Shown one piece after another: positions 11,041 through 21,779 of a DNA stretch of 64,000 nt. Source of the DNA: Dichomitus squalens LYAD-421 SS1 (lineage: Eukaryota > Basidiomycota > Agaricomycetes > Polyporales > Polyporaceae); NCBI RefSeq assembly GCF_000275845.1, contig NW_006766890.1:561042-625041 (forward strand), in the 5' to 3' direction. Numbering within the stretch: position 1 is the stretch's first letter; each line of letters starts with the position of its first letter. The position numbers were made by a program, and so were the translations under genes. The notes under the pieces were generated by a model. It did no database searches, had not been told where the DNA came from, and saw nothing but the letters and a program-made list of their open reading frames with translations.

Positions 11041-12994
11041 CTACACTTGGTTTGGTGGCTCCGTCGAGTATTCTCCGACATGCAGTTCGGGATCGCCTCG
11101 CTCGCGTCGCCATTTATTCGTGATGTTCAGTGTCGCTGGGTCGACGAGGAATCTGCGGGATAGGTGTAAGATACCGCAATTCACGCGCAGAGGAGCAAGA
11201 GGCATACTTGTAGCGTTGCAGCCATGTATCCGATATCTCCCAGTTCTGATGAGCCAGAACGTCGTCTCCATGGATCGTAACAGCGAGACGATAGTCATGC
11301 AAGCAATCAACAAGGTTAAACCGCTCTGGAAGGGGTGGTTGTGAGCAACGACAAGGGTGGGAAGGCGCTGTTTCGGGATGGCACGGCGTGAGTTGACAAA
11401 TTCCGGTGGTGGGACTTACCTCGGAGCAAAATCATACGATCGCGAAGCTCGGGGTGCAGTACCCCGTCAATTACGCTCTCTGTGGTGTCACCGGGCGGCC
11501 AAATAAGCATTTGACAAACGTGCTTCTAGCGTAGTTCTCACCGTGTGGGATCGTCCTAGAAGGCCATGTCGAGCGGTAAGAATCACAAGCAAATTACAAC
11601 TAGTTCGATGACATGATATTGAATCACCTCTGAACCAGTGTTGGTCGGAGCGACGACGGAAGACAGTAATTGTTATTGCGTTTCCAGTTGTCCAGATGGT
11701 AGCTGTAAAATGAGATGCCGAATCATCAGCGTCAAGTGACAATATAAATCGTCTCCGGCGTCGCGCACTGGATGAGCTTATAAGCGTCCAACTTCTTGGG
11801 GTCTATTTCTTCATCATCATTCTGCCCTTGCCGTGGAGACGGTTGAGCAGCCGACGACGTCCTGGAGGGTGCCGTCATCGATGCCATACTACTGTTGTTG
11901 ACAGCGGACATCGTCGACATTGGGTCGTTGGACATCGACAAACCATAGCTGGACTGGAAGGACATTGACATTCCCCCACTAGGCGGAGAGCCGTACTGGC
12001 CGGAATGGTTGACGGGCGAAGAAGAGGGTGGTACGAACATCGGAGAAGCATTTGAAGGACCGCGCCCATAGTCGGTGGTATAGAGACCATTGGGACCCAT
12101 GGATGACGCAGCAGGATTGAGGGGGACGAGGAGGGGGAAATTGTCACTGGATCGCGAGGCGTCACCATTGGTGTCAGGACGGGCCCTCTTGGGTCGCAGA
12201 CCATACGGATCGCTATCGTCCGCTGGACGTTTTCCAGCCCCTGAACCAGAAGGCCCCGCGGTGGTTTCAGACTTGTCCCGCTTATGACGTTGGTAGCTCT
12301 CCCAAGCAGTGTCCGTCTCGGCCTTGTTGATGAGATCGTTATACTCGGCGAGCTCCCAGCCGACTTTGGCGAGGATGCCGCCTGTGCCCTCGCCGATGAA
12401 CGAGCTGAGGCTTTTGAGGAGACCACGTAACACCTGATTCTCATGCATGAGGTCTCGGGTTACGACCGTTAATGTCGGTGGCCCCTCGTTCCATAGCACA
12501 ACTGACTCGTACCTTTTAGCACCTTCCTCAGCTGCGACAGAGCCTCATCCTTCCCACCCGAGAGTATCTCAACACTGGCCTCGAGATCACGTATCTGCGC
12601 AGCCGTATGTAAGCAACAATACGTTCTTCGAGATACTAAAACAAAACGAGGGGAGACTCACGCGCTGTTGTTTACGCAGGCGAAACTCCCTTTGGGCTAT
12701 ACGATTCTGATCACGCCTTGCTGCCTGCGAGCTGGACAGCAAGGCACGCGGACCGTGAGCGTGTCAGCATGCTGAGGAAAAACAGATGATCGTACTTTGG
12801 GTTTTTCTTCCTTCCGGGCTTTCCGACGGCAGGAGTCGACGCGCTGTTGTCGTTCGTGTCGGCCGGGGATGGCGCTTCGTCAGTCTACGCCCATATACGC
12901 ACCCACTTGATCAGCCCGCCGCTACATCGTCCGTGTACTCTCCCACACGCACCTCAATGTCCTGGGAGACGCTGCGGTCGCGTTCGTCAGGCAT
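11041..12994 (-). CDS. bZIP transcription factor with DUF3425-like C-terminal domain
   Basis: About 440 residues from nine or so exons. An N-terminal lead (MPDERDRSVSQDIE) and a Lys/Arg-rich stretch (GKPGRKKNP) come first. The bZIP basic region NRIAQREFRLRKQQR spans the join between two exons, followed by a leucine-zipper-like segment (IRDLEASVEILSGG, LSQLRKVLK). The middle is a Ser/Pro/Met-rich disordered region with a likely nuclear signal (RPKRARP). The C-terminal 125 residues form a conserved domain: YHLDNWKRNNNYCLPSSLRP, HPELRDRMILLR, HDYRLAVTIHGDDVLAH and NITNKWRRERGDPEL. This matches the DUF3425 pattern seen in many fungal bZIP proteins. It should bind DNA as a dimer in the nucleus; its target genes are unknown. 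The start at 12994 is supported by a clean splice from residue 14 into the basic region. Confidence 0.85.
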
Positions 12995-13311
12995 GGAAAA
13001 AGCAGCACAGATGTAATACGCGTGACAAAGCTCTGCGGGACGAACTGGGGCCGATGAGCCGGGGCGAGGGCGGGGTGCGAGGCGGGGAGAGCAGAGGGGA
13101 TGTTGAAGCCGCTGCTTTCTAACACTCTGCCGCCGACGCGCACGGTCTCGGCGTCGCACATGCCGGTATTCCGTACTATAAGCGCGCGCACGTGCCCGCA
13201 TCAGGCCGACGACCGCACAGTCACGGCCGCCGACAAGTCAGCCCAGCGTCGACGTCCACCGCCCGTCCGAGCCTCGCGTATCACCTACTTTACTCCATAC
13301 ATTGTTCCAAC
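12995..13311. promoter_or_regulatory. Upstream region of the bZIP gene
   Basis: The 317 bp before the bZIP start codon, also upstream of a weak gene on the other strand. It is GC-rich and has many CG dinucleotides. I see no distinct TATA box. Confidence 0.3.
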
Positions 13312-13523
13312 ATGTCCTCGAACCTCCACCGTCTGTCTTCAGCTCCTTTGGTCGGGCATATGGCAAGGTAGCATCTCGTTAACACTCTTGCTCGTCCGAC
13401 CTCGACTTCTCTAGCGCAAATTCACCCCCGATGGCCGCCAGATCGCCATTCTATTCCCGCGGTCATGTCGAGTTCTTTTTGACAATGTCTGTACCCAGGT
13501 GCTTTGTTCTAGCTCGGTCCTGA
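13312..13523 (+). CDS. Possible short protein or 5' fragment of a gene, unknown
   Basis: A weak candidate. Two exons (13312-13367 and 13415-13523) joined over a 47-bp intron with GT-AG ends give 54 residues, starting MSSNLHRLSSAPLVGHMAS and containing ANSPPMAARSPFYSRG followed by HVEFFLTMS. The Ser/Pro-rich lead and the SPFYSRG run look protein-like. The frame then ends abruptly, and I could not extend it with a convincing further intron. It may be the intact 5' end of a decayed gene, or chance. Confidence 0.25.
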
Positions 13524-14591
13524 ACTCCCCTCTATCTTCCTCGGCCCATCCGCTCATTCTCTCTCAAACCCTCTTGAGCGATGCGCTGGCCATCATTACG
13601 TCGTCCTGAGCTTTGCTGGACGCGGCGGCGCGCCTCGAGCATGCTGCGCTGCTCATTTCCGCCGACCTGGTTGGCTATCCATTCAATGCGAGTCCCGGTC
13701 GTCGCGTGCGACGAACATGAGGTTCCCATGCCCTGTCCACTGGCTCGCTTCTGCTGCTTCTACTTCATGTTATCTCCGAACCTCAACTCTCGCTTATCCC
13801 GGGTTCGGCGAACATCTGCCACATAGCGGAATACTAGGATCGTGACATGTCGTCAGGGTTCAGAGGACGACCGGTGAATGTGGCACAAGCGATGTCAATA
13901 GCAGCAGCCCATGTCGCTGGAACGAGCCACACCTCACGCACATGCCCGCACGTATGGAGGAATGTTTTTACTAAGAGCACACAACAGTCTGCGATACCGT
14001 AATCAAGTCTTCGCACGTTTCTCAGGTGTTTACGTCCGCATTTGCAATCCCTCTTCATTGGTCTCGGGAGAAGGAAAGAAAACGAGCTCCGGCCGGTCGG
14101 TATTCAGCACCCACATACCCTGGTTCTCTTTCCAATTCCTTGAGCGATGTGCATCGACCGGGAACTTGGCTGGCGTCAGAACCACCTCGCCGACTCTTGC
14201 TGCGTCGCTTTCGGCTTGAAGAGCTGTCACTGTGTTGCAGATGAATGTCTCTGATGAAAGGTACGTGCTGAAGCGTTGCTTGTCAGCTATTCAACGTGAT
14301 GGTTGTCTCGTGAGTTTTCATGAGATCCCTAGTAATTCATGTGGGCATCAAGGCTCTCCTTTATTGCAGCTACACACGAAAGCGTGAATCATCTGGTCGA
14401 ATATTCGTGCAAAGCCACCGTTTCTCTGCCATTTTGAGCTGCGTGTCCGCTCCCGGTGGGGTTTAGTCGCGAACGGCAGAGACCGGCAGACAGCGAAACT
14501 TCCAGCCGGTTGACCGCAGGAAAATGAATTCGAAGGTCATTTTATTGATTATATGCGGTACCACGATTGCTTCGTACTACGCCCACACACA
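13524..14591. other. Intergenic region with weak minus-strand coding fragments
   Basis: About 1.1 kb without a gene I can support. On the minus strand a stretch at about 14130-14250 reads as Ser/Arg-rich (SSSRKRRSKSRRGG), and one at about 13835-13900 ends in TGRPLNPDDMSRS. I could not join them in frame, so I treat them as possible remnants. Confidence 0.25.
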
Positions 14592-15139
14592 TCACACAGC
14601 GTGTTTCTCTGACGGTAACTTCCTCGTCATCCAAGCGACAAAGATGAACTCTTCTTGACTTCTGATGCTTCCTTTCGGATTTCCATGTATATATACTTTT
14701 CCAGCCTCCTCTCGCATTATGTACGTGGGCGCCATGGGAGGGTAATGCGGCGTCTGACCTAGGTCGCTCCTGCCGTCTTCATGCGGGGCACCCGTGTGGT
14801 CTCCGAAGACCATGCGGATCTCATATTGTTGCCCGGGTGCTTCGCGAAGAAGGCTCGCTGAGACCGGGGGCGATGCACATGGGAAGCCATGCCGGGTGCC
14901 CAGGCGATTTCTGGGCAACCCCAACGCTCGATCACGCGCGATCCATGGCGGCAGAGCGCTGTCGGACGCGTCTGGAAATTGGAGGGGCAGGTGCAGACGA
15001 AACCGACAATGTGGCATGGGTCGGTGTGTGTAAGTATGATGGCGTCGGGGCCTTATCGATGTTGCTAACGTGCTCGCGATGGCGGACTGGAAATGGATAA
15101 TCGCTTTCCATACGTGTTCGTTGATGCAATTGCGCTCAT
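14592..15139 (-). CDS. Hypothetical protein, 149 aa, two exons
   Basis: Two exons (15070-15139 and 14592-14971) joined by a 98-bp intron, with the slightly unusual donor GTTAGC and acceptor TTCCAG, give 149 residues in frame. The protein starts MSAIASTNTYGKRLSISSPP and runs through HASDSALPPWIARDRALGL and QQYEIRMVFGDHTG to end in KLPSEKHAV. It has no signal peptide or membrane segment. I do not recognise the family. Support is the frame-preserving splice, the ATG just upstream and the protein-like composition of the second exon. The gene could extend further upstream on the minus strand, where the frame stays open to 15343. Confidence 0.35.
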
Positions 15140-15865
15140 ATCGGATAGAATGGAGAGGACGACAGGAGAAATGCCCTGGACTGAGGCCCCGGCGAATAGA
15201 GACGATCCCTGGGAGGAGTTTGCGGGCCATGGCAGTGGTGGCAGCGCTCCTTCCTGCCGACCCTGGACTTCTCGCTGTGTGTCCGGCGAGGAGCCGTATC
15301 GGTGGCAGTATGCACCGTCCAAACCCTCACGCCCTACGCTCACTTCCGACCACCGACGTCATATCGTATGTCAGGCGTGCAGCTGGCAGCTGCTAACTCG
15401 CAGGAGTCGGATCTCGGGAACGGCCTGGGGCTGTCGGGCATCTCCTGCTACGCTCGGTAATCCACCACGCGATTTAAACTCTCTGCGCAAGGGCCGTGTG
15501 GCATTGCAGTTGCAACTTAGTTAGGCTGATAGGGCTAATCAGATCGACAGCGATCGTCCGGCCAGATGGCCACAGTGTCCTGGCTGAAAGATAGATACAT
15601 CGCGAGGCCAGCCCGCGACCGGAGCTGCCGGTCTGTGACGTCCAACTGGACGGGGAGGAGCCCATGACTGGACAGGCAACGGATTCCGGAACGCGGCAGC
15701 TGGTCGTGCACCTCCGCTCCAGGAGACATAAAGCAAAGCAACTAGACCCTGTCCCCCATTCCGGACGGGCCCCCACCTCGGTCTTTCCTCTTCCCCCCGT
15801 GCTGTCGACGCCGCCGCCACTCCGCTTGTTCCTTCTACCTTTGCGCCCCGCCGTCGATCGTCGCC
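15140..15865. other. Intergenic / promoter region
   Basis: About 730 bp between two divergent start codons. The last 80 bases before 15866 are strongly pyrimidine-rich on the + strand, typical of a transcription start region here. Nothing else can be supported. Confidence 0.3.
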
Positions 15866-16729
15866 ATGTCCACCGCCGATCTCGTCCTTAACTTTCAGCT
15901 CTCTAGCAACCCGAACGCCGACCCGCGTACTCTGCAGGTAGTACAAGTTGTCGATGAATCGCAGAACACGACAGCGCTATACAAGGTTGGTCTACTCACC
16001 GTTTCTGACGGCTATTCGCTACCGACGACGCTTACCTACGCTCTCCTAGTTTCACCATCCTAACACGGGTCTAACCACTGGCGTTACGTCGATACAAAGA
16101 ATAAACGTCGAGACGCAAGTGTGGGAGAATGCGGGACAGATAGAATGGACTTCCAACACCAGCGGGGCAGTATATTTCGGCGTCGAGAGGGTACAGTAGT
16201 ACTGCTGCTATCCGGCTGGAACTTCGGCTGAACTTCTCGTCCGCCAGGTCTCAATACGCGAACTGCGAAAACCGAAGAAATCGTCCAGCAAGTGAGTGAA
16301 AAACCTCCCCTCCGAGGTAAAGCCCTGCGCACTCACCCAATACAATCCGGCATCGTGCCGACGCGCTGCTGCCTCGCCCCACCCGTGTGCATGCGTCGCA
16401 GGTCACGCAGGTTCAAGGTGAACAACGCCGAATACAAGTGGAAGCTCGCCGAGAACGGTACGGACATGATTGTGAGTCGGCATCGCGTCACGTCCAGCGG
16501 TGGCCCCTGCGCCCCCTTTCACCCCCTGGCCGCGCCCGGATCTCTTCGTTAACCTCCGGCCGTCTTCTAGTGCGTCAGCGACAACCTGGGCAATCGCGGG
16601 AAGCAGATCGCGCTGTGGACGCAGGACACGCTCACCCTGCGCGTCGCGGAGCGTGCCGAGGGCTTCCTGGACCGGGTGGTTGTGACGTGCTTCCTTCACC
16701 TCTGGTTCAGGCGCTACAACATCTGGTAG
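15866..16729 (+). CDS. DUF6593-like protein (first of two in the window)
   Basis: A small protein of about 157 residues from five exons, starting MSTADLVLNFQLSSNPNADP. The order of conserved pieces is that of the Agaricomycete DUF6593 family: an opening beta-rich stretch (ALYK), QIEWTSNTSGAVYFG, VSIRELRKPKKSS, a central SRRFKVNNAEYKWKL block, and a closing strand LDRVVVTCFLHLWFRR. It has no signal peptide or membrane segment, and the function of the family is unknown. The first intron is ambiguous: the donor at 15986 is clear, but the only frame-keeping acceptor is a weak CGAG just before TQVWENAG. A second member lies at 29745-30703. Confidence 0.65.
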
Positions 16730-17629
16730 CGTCAGTCGAGAGCCAGATTGGCAGCAGATCCCGGGCCCCGGACGCAGATCTTCTCCCCAGGGGAATCGCG
16801 GGGCCAGCTGATAGGGATCCCCAGCTGCTTTGTCCGTCCGTGACGTTGCTTCGGAGGTATCGCCGGCAGTGGGAAGGCGGAGGGAGGGGGAAGAGGGGGA
16901 GACGCTACATGCGGACTGATAGCGAATTGTGTTCGAGATTGGTCAGCTGCTCACAGTGCTGTTAGTCAATGCTTGCTTTGCTCGCGATGTTCTCTTATTG
17001 TTACCGCTTTCGTCGTAGTGCCTGACGTAGAGTACGCATGACCCGGTCTAATATTTTGTACGACACTCATGAGCTTCTGTACGTGAAGATTGGTTTCAAA
17101 AATTTCCAAGTGTAGGATGCGGGACGCCACCTGGTGTTGTCATCTAGCGCGCGTGCACGTCGTAAGTACAGTGGCCAGTCTAGCACGGTGACGGGACTGA
17201 GGCAGAATCTCAGAGCGACCTCCCTTCAGACGTTGATGGTGTCGGACCGGTTTTCCATGGCATTGACAGTCCGCGCAACATGGCCGCCGAACGCGTCCCA
17301 AGCAACGGAGGGGGACGTACCGGCACAAAGCACTTTGCAAGCCGCTCTCGCGTCACATGCGGGGAAGCGACGGAACTAGATGGATGTCATTGCCGTGATA
17401 GTATACATGTGAAGAGTCGGGGTGTTAACATTGCGCGACGGACGCGCGGAGTAGCACCCGTTGTATTCGGCATGCCGGAGCGAGGGGTGCCAATGCGATA
17501 GCAAACAACACCGACACGGGATGCTGATGATGACGTGTATGGGAGCGAGAAAAGTGTATCCGGAAGACCACCAAGCCCGAGGAGGACGAGAACAACAAGC
17601 AGGGAGATGCAGTGCGGCGGCGTGTCATG
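16730..17629. other. Intergenic region between converging genes
   Basis: About 900 bp between the DUF6593-like gene and RPB12. An open + frame at 17134-17379 (81 codons) has no recognisable content. No other feature can be supported. Confidence 0.35.
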
Positions 17630-17972
17630 TCATCGCGCTTCGAACTGAACCACTGCAACGTTCGTCAGCGTCAAACAGCAGATGCAAGCGAGACACGGAT
17701 ACGCACTCCTTGTTGTTCTCTTCTTGTACATGATACGATGACCGCACTGCCTGCAACGGATGGGCTCGCGAGGCCGAATCTCGTTCGACGCGCCGCAGTC
17801 TCCAGGTAAAGAAGATGCGAGATGAACATCGTCAAGCGCAAATTTCCAAGCAGACCGCTCACTCACCTGCACACAAGTACGACATCTCCTGCCGCTGCTG
17901 GGGCATGAACGACTGCCCGGGATTACCGCCGTAGCCACCGTTGCCGTAGTTGTTGCCTTGCTGCGAGCTCAT
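17630..17972 (-). CDS. RPB12: RNA polymerases I, II and III subunit RPABC4 (Rpb12)
   Basis: The smallest shared subunit of the three nuclear RNA polymerases, 73 residues in three exons. The core is unmistakable: YLCADCG and [18 protein letters not shown] supply the two CxxC pairs that bind zinc, and the protein ends in MVQFEAR, the conserved C-terminus. The first splice completes the Asp of CADC and the second completes the Met of the tail. Before the core lie about 29 residues rich in Gln, Gly and Asn ([14 protein letters not shown]), longer than in yeast. The start at 17972 is the only ATG directly upstream in frame with good context. Confidence 0.93.
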
Positions 17973-19428
17973 GTGGGAAGAGGTGGTGGCAAGACGCAAG
18001 ACTGGTTGATGGGTAGCGAGGACGCTGGTACGTAAACGGCGTTTCTCCAAAAAAGGAAAGTGCTGTCTCTGTTCATTGCGAGCGTTCATGCTGACATCGT
18101 TACCCATGACAATCCTGTCATGTATTGTGCCTCTTTCCACCTACGATTATCCACTGAAATCTGTCTGAATGCAGTGACTGGACTTCTATGCCATCGCCCA
18201 GTAGCCAGCTGGTTTGTGTGAGCTTGTTTGGCTACACATGCATGGCTACACATGCATGGCTACACATGCATGACCAAACTTCGGTTCTGGCTCGAGCACG
18301 CGCCCGAAGACCATGGCAAGGCACCGAGGCGCGCCAGGAAGGCGCTGTATGAATTCGGGAAGCACATTCAGCTGCTGTGCCTTGCATCGGCGTGCCTCGC
18401 CACTTTATTGCTAGCATAGCAACGCTCGAATGTTATGCACATTCCAGCACATCCCTCGCGTTCTGCTGCTGCGCACATTGTACGTTACGGTCCCCTAATC
18501 GTTGCGAAGCCACTGCGGAGCGTTTGAGGCAAGCTATTACAAAGAAGACAAAACATGGGTACAGGTCAATAGAACAATCGTTGTGATGACCTTGCAATGT
18601 TGCGAGGCGTCTCTGACATGAACATTTATGAAAAACACCACGGCCAGGCTTCGCAGCTAGCATGTCGTATCTCTCGGATAGCTGTTGGGCCAGGTGTCAT
18701 CTAAATGGACATCTCCACGATATCATTCGTGTCTCCCTGCCGCATCATGTCGGCGACGATGCATCTGTTCGGAATCGCGCGCGACGTGGCGGACACCGTT
18801 CGCTGCTACGCAATCAGCCAGTGGAGCCGGAACGGTTGGCGAAGAGCATTTTTGTGGCGGCAGATGGAGTAAGCAAGAAGTTTCCTGGAGAGCCCTCCTG
18901 AGTGCTCCCGGCGAGGTGGCGTCGTCACGACGAAATGGACGAAGCAAGGTACCGTACAATGCCTGCTCTCCCGGCCAAGCTAAGTACCGCGGCCCGCGTT
19001 CCGTTGTCATCGTATCGCTGTACTCGCATCCATCAGAATGTGCGTGGGCGGCCGACGCTGCGGAAGACAATAGGCTGTAGTGAGGGTGCCTGCAGTAGCT
19101 GACTCGTGCAGCCCAAACCAGGATGGCGCGACGGGACACGGCGCTTGGTACGGTGACGCGCAAGGCCGCCCGCCGTCGACGTCGCGCGGTGGGTGTTTGT
19201 CGAGACAAGATTAATAGCGGAGAAAGGTGTGAGGGGGATTGATCGTTGCGGGCCTCGGGGAGAGTCGAAGGGCGGGCGGTGGCAACTGGGATGTCGACGG
19301 ATTGATGGTGCTGGGCGGAGGCGGTGTGAGGATCGATGTGTGCATCTGGTCGTCACTGGTCCATCTTGTATCTACGCCCGTATCCTCCGCGGTTCCATGA
19401 CATCTCCTGTGTCTCCTCCTGCGCGATC
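17973..19428. other. Intergenic region, no gene supported
   Basis: Nearly 1.5 kb with open frames on both strands but no domain, signal peptide or convincing splice pattern. It includes the promoter of RPB12 next to 17973 and a short tandem repeat at 18230-18271. A minus-strand frame at 18723-19208 (161 codons) has Arg/Ala-rich composition typical of a shadow frame. Confidence 0.35.
18230..18271. repeat. Tandem repeat, 3 x 14 bp
   Basis: Three identical adjacent copies of the 14-bp unit GGCTACACATGCAT. The unit contains the palindrome ATGCAT. It lies about 260 bp upstream of the RPB12 start codon. Confidence 0.9.
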
Positions 19429-19542
19429 ATGGCAACCACTTTCTCTCGCCTCGTTTCCAAGGCGGCAGACCATTATAACATGCCCCTCGCCATCCGCCTA
19501 TTGTTCAAGGTTGTCCCCAACCGGCTTCCTCTCCTTGTCTGA
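19429..19542 (+). other. Upstream open reading frame before the Ser-rich protein gene
   Basis: A 37-codon frame starting MATTFSRLVSKAADHYNMP and ending in PNRLPLLV, with its stop 36 bases before the next ATG at 19579. Its composition is protein-like and differs from the Ser-rich product downstream. It could reduce or tune translation of that product, or be a small protein of its own. I could not splice it in frame to the downstream exon. Confidence 0.35.
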
Positions 19543-19578
19543 ACGCTTGTCGCCTCTCCCTCTTGCCCTTCCTCCACC

Positions 19579-20523
19579 ATGACCGCACTTCCTTCCTTCG
19601 TAGAGCTCATGGCCTCCCTTGGTCTCGGTGGCCCCGAGGACGCTCTTGAATCCACCAAGCTCTCCGTCCGCCATTCCCGTTCATCTTCTCATTCCTCGAC
19701 CGCTTCCGCATTATCTGCCGCATCTTCAAGCAATGTAACATCAGCCACCAGCAATATTTATTCCCTTCAACAGCGTCAGCTTCAGCACAAGCAGTCTTCC
19801 CCTTCCATTGTCGTCTCCTCCCACGAGGGTTCACCGGAGAGAGACTTGCCCCAGGACTTCCGTCGCTCCCGGGCCACCACCAGATATTCACCGTATGGTT
19901 CAATCGTGAGTCCGCTCACATTACGCAAGGCTGGTACAGCAAATTCTTATGCAAAAACAGAGCCATTCGAGGAAGGCAAGCATGCCTATTCTCAACGCCG
20001 AACGGACACTTGAACGTCCCGCTCGAGTGAGTGCACTCGCTTTCTATTCATGCATGTTGCGTCCTTGTCTAATTAACTCACCCAGGCCCTCTCAACTTCT
20101 CCTCGCCTGTCGCCAATCAGCGCGTCCTTCCGTGGGCGCCGCTCGCGTCGACCAGATAACCTCAACCTCTCCGATGCCGACCTGATGGGCTATACCCCCA
20201 TCTCTTCTTACTTGCGGCGGAAGACGCCGCAGAACTCTCCGACGTCACCGACCTTTGCGCGGGATCGTGGTACCGCGGTGTCACACCCGCTCACCATTCC
20301 CGCTCTCCCCACCCTCCTCTCGCCTGCTTCCTTCGCGACGCAATCATCCGACAGTGAAGAAGACGAGATGGACGCAATTCCTGACCCCGGATTCAAGCTC
20401 TGTCAGCCACCGCATATCAGCAGCGCGAGCCCACCCTGGCAGTCGCGTTATTGCGAACCTGCTGTGTCACCTCGCATTACCATCTGCGCGCCCCTTTCAC
20501 CGGAGATCGCGCCTGTTGCATAG
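19579..20523 (+). CDS. Ser-rich intrinsically disordered protein, 276 aa, unknown
   Basis: Three exons (19579-19905, 19961-20026, 20086-20523) encode 276 residues. The N-terminus (MTALPSFVELMASLGLGG) could form an amphipathic helix. The rest is Ser/Pro/Arg-rich with probable phosphorylation sites (SRSSSHSSTAS, RRSRRPDNLNLSD, NSPTSPTF) and an acidic run, SSDSEEDEMD. It has no membrane segment and no known domain. The short ends PYGSI and SHSRKASMP join cleanly over the first intron. Such proteins are common, fast-evolving and hard to classify in Agaricomycetes; a signalling or regulatory role is only a guess. Confidence 0.65.
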
Positions 20524-21779
20524 AGTGCGCCAACGACCCCTTCCTTCCATCCCGTCGCTGCACTATTGCGCTCTCTCAAGCTACGACGCCGGTGCCTAGC
20601 CCACCTACTGGACCCACCCGGCTTCCTCTTATCCCCGCCACCCTTACACGGACCCGACACCCCTGCCTCTCACCACATTAAAATTGTATCGTATAATTTG
20701 TACGATAGAACCCCAGGGGTCGTGCGGCTTCCTCGTGCCTCTTAGTAGTTACCGGTCACCATTCGTCTTCGTGCATTGGACACTGGTTACTTATTGGCTG
20801 CCTCGTTCCCGCCCTTCCGGGCTCCTCGGACACTCCTTTCCTTCCCACCGTCACTCCTTCCCGCGCGCACCGCAGTCATTACTCCGCATCACCCGCCTTG
20901 CGCATTGCCATCGTCGTCGTTGCGATCGTTCGCTTGCACTCCCACTCCCACTCGCCCACCACATGGCATCCCACCTCACACTCGCTTCGCTATCACCTGT
21001 ACCGCTTTCGTTGCTGATCTCGAGTATACCTTGATCGCCCGCGCTAATCGCCTCTCGCCTGGGCCCTCGCCCGGTCATTCCGTAGTACATACTTTGTCTT
21101 GGTACTTACTACAACCCATCGTGGCGCGCACACAGCCTACCCCCGCGTCGTCGCGTTGCATCCCGCTTCTTGCGGCGGCGCGGTCGCATCTCGAGTTCGC
21201 GATCCGCATCGATATCAGGGCATCCCATGCCCGACCATCCGTACGTGTCTGGCCCCACACGCTAGTCGTATTTCCTGGCATATAGAATTGTTATCGTGAA
21301 CATGCCGTCTTGCGATCGGCAAGCCTCTGCGCAGGACATGAGCGGTGAGCTCCCGCTAGGCCCCTTTGCGCTCCGCCATCAAACCCGTAGCTTGAATGCC
21401 CTGTTCAGCGCTGTCAGCTCCGCTGAATTGCTTTGCTGTGAGATCTGAGAGCATCGCGTCTGTGTAAAGAGATGTGCAACTATGAACTGTTGGGTGTGTT
21501 GAGAATCGGATGAAGAAGCGTGCATTGCGAGAGATGGAGATGGCGTCAGTCGTTGCTATTCTGCTAATCTGCTACAGCTCCATTTCCAATGCGTAAAAAT
21601 AGTACATAGCAGCATACACACTCACCCATACACACTCAACAAACGTACGATCGTTCTGCCAAAGACCGACGTCCCACCGGCACCACATCACCAACGAAAC
21701 CGGGGGAGGTATGTTACTTGTAGACACGTCCGGAGCGGTGAGAAGCGCGGAGAAGCGCGATGAGACGAGAGATATCGGC
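20524..21779. other. Intergenic region between converging genes
   Basis: About 1.25 kb after the Ser-rich gene and before the GPATCH11 stop. The + strand is pyrimidine-rich from about 20720 to 21100 and shows long but low-complexity open frames. A hairpin lies at 20687-20707. I see no gene. Confidence 0.35.
20687..20707. repeat. Short inverted repeat (possible 3'-end hairpin)
   Basis: Perfect 7-bp arms TATCGTA and TACGATA around a 7-nt loop, about 165 bp after the stop codon of the Ser-rich gene. It sits in an AT-rich patch, where a 3' end would be expected. Confidence 0.5.

Noticed and set aside
17134..17379. 81-codon + frame between two converging genes
   Set aside because: No recognisable motif, and its location in a 3' spacer argues against a gene.
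18723..19208. 161-codon minus frame upstream of the Ser-rich gene
   Set aside because: Arg/Ala-rich without any domain, splice or start context; more likely a chance frame in GC-rich promoter DNA.
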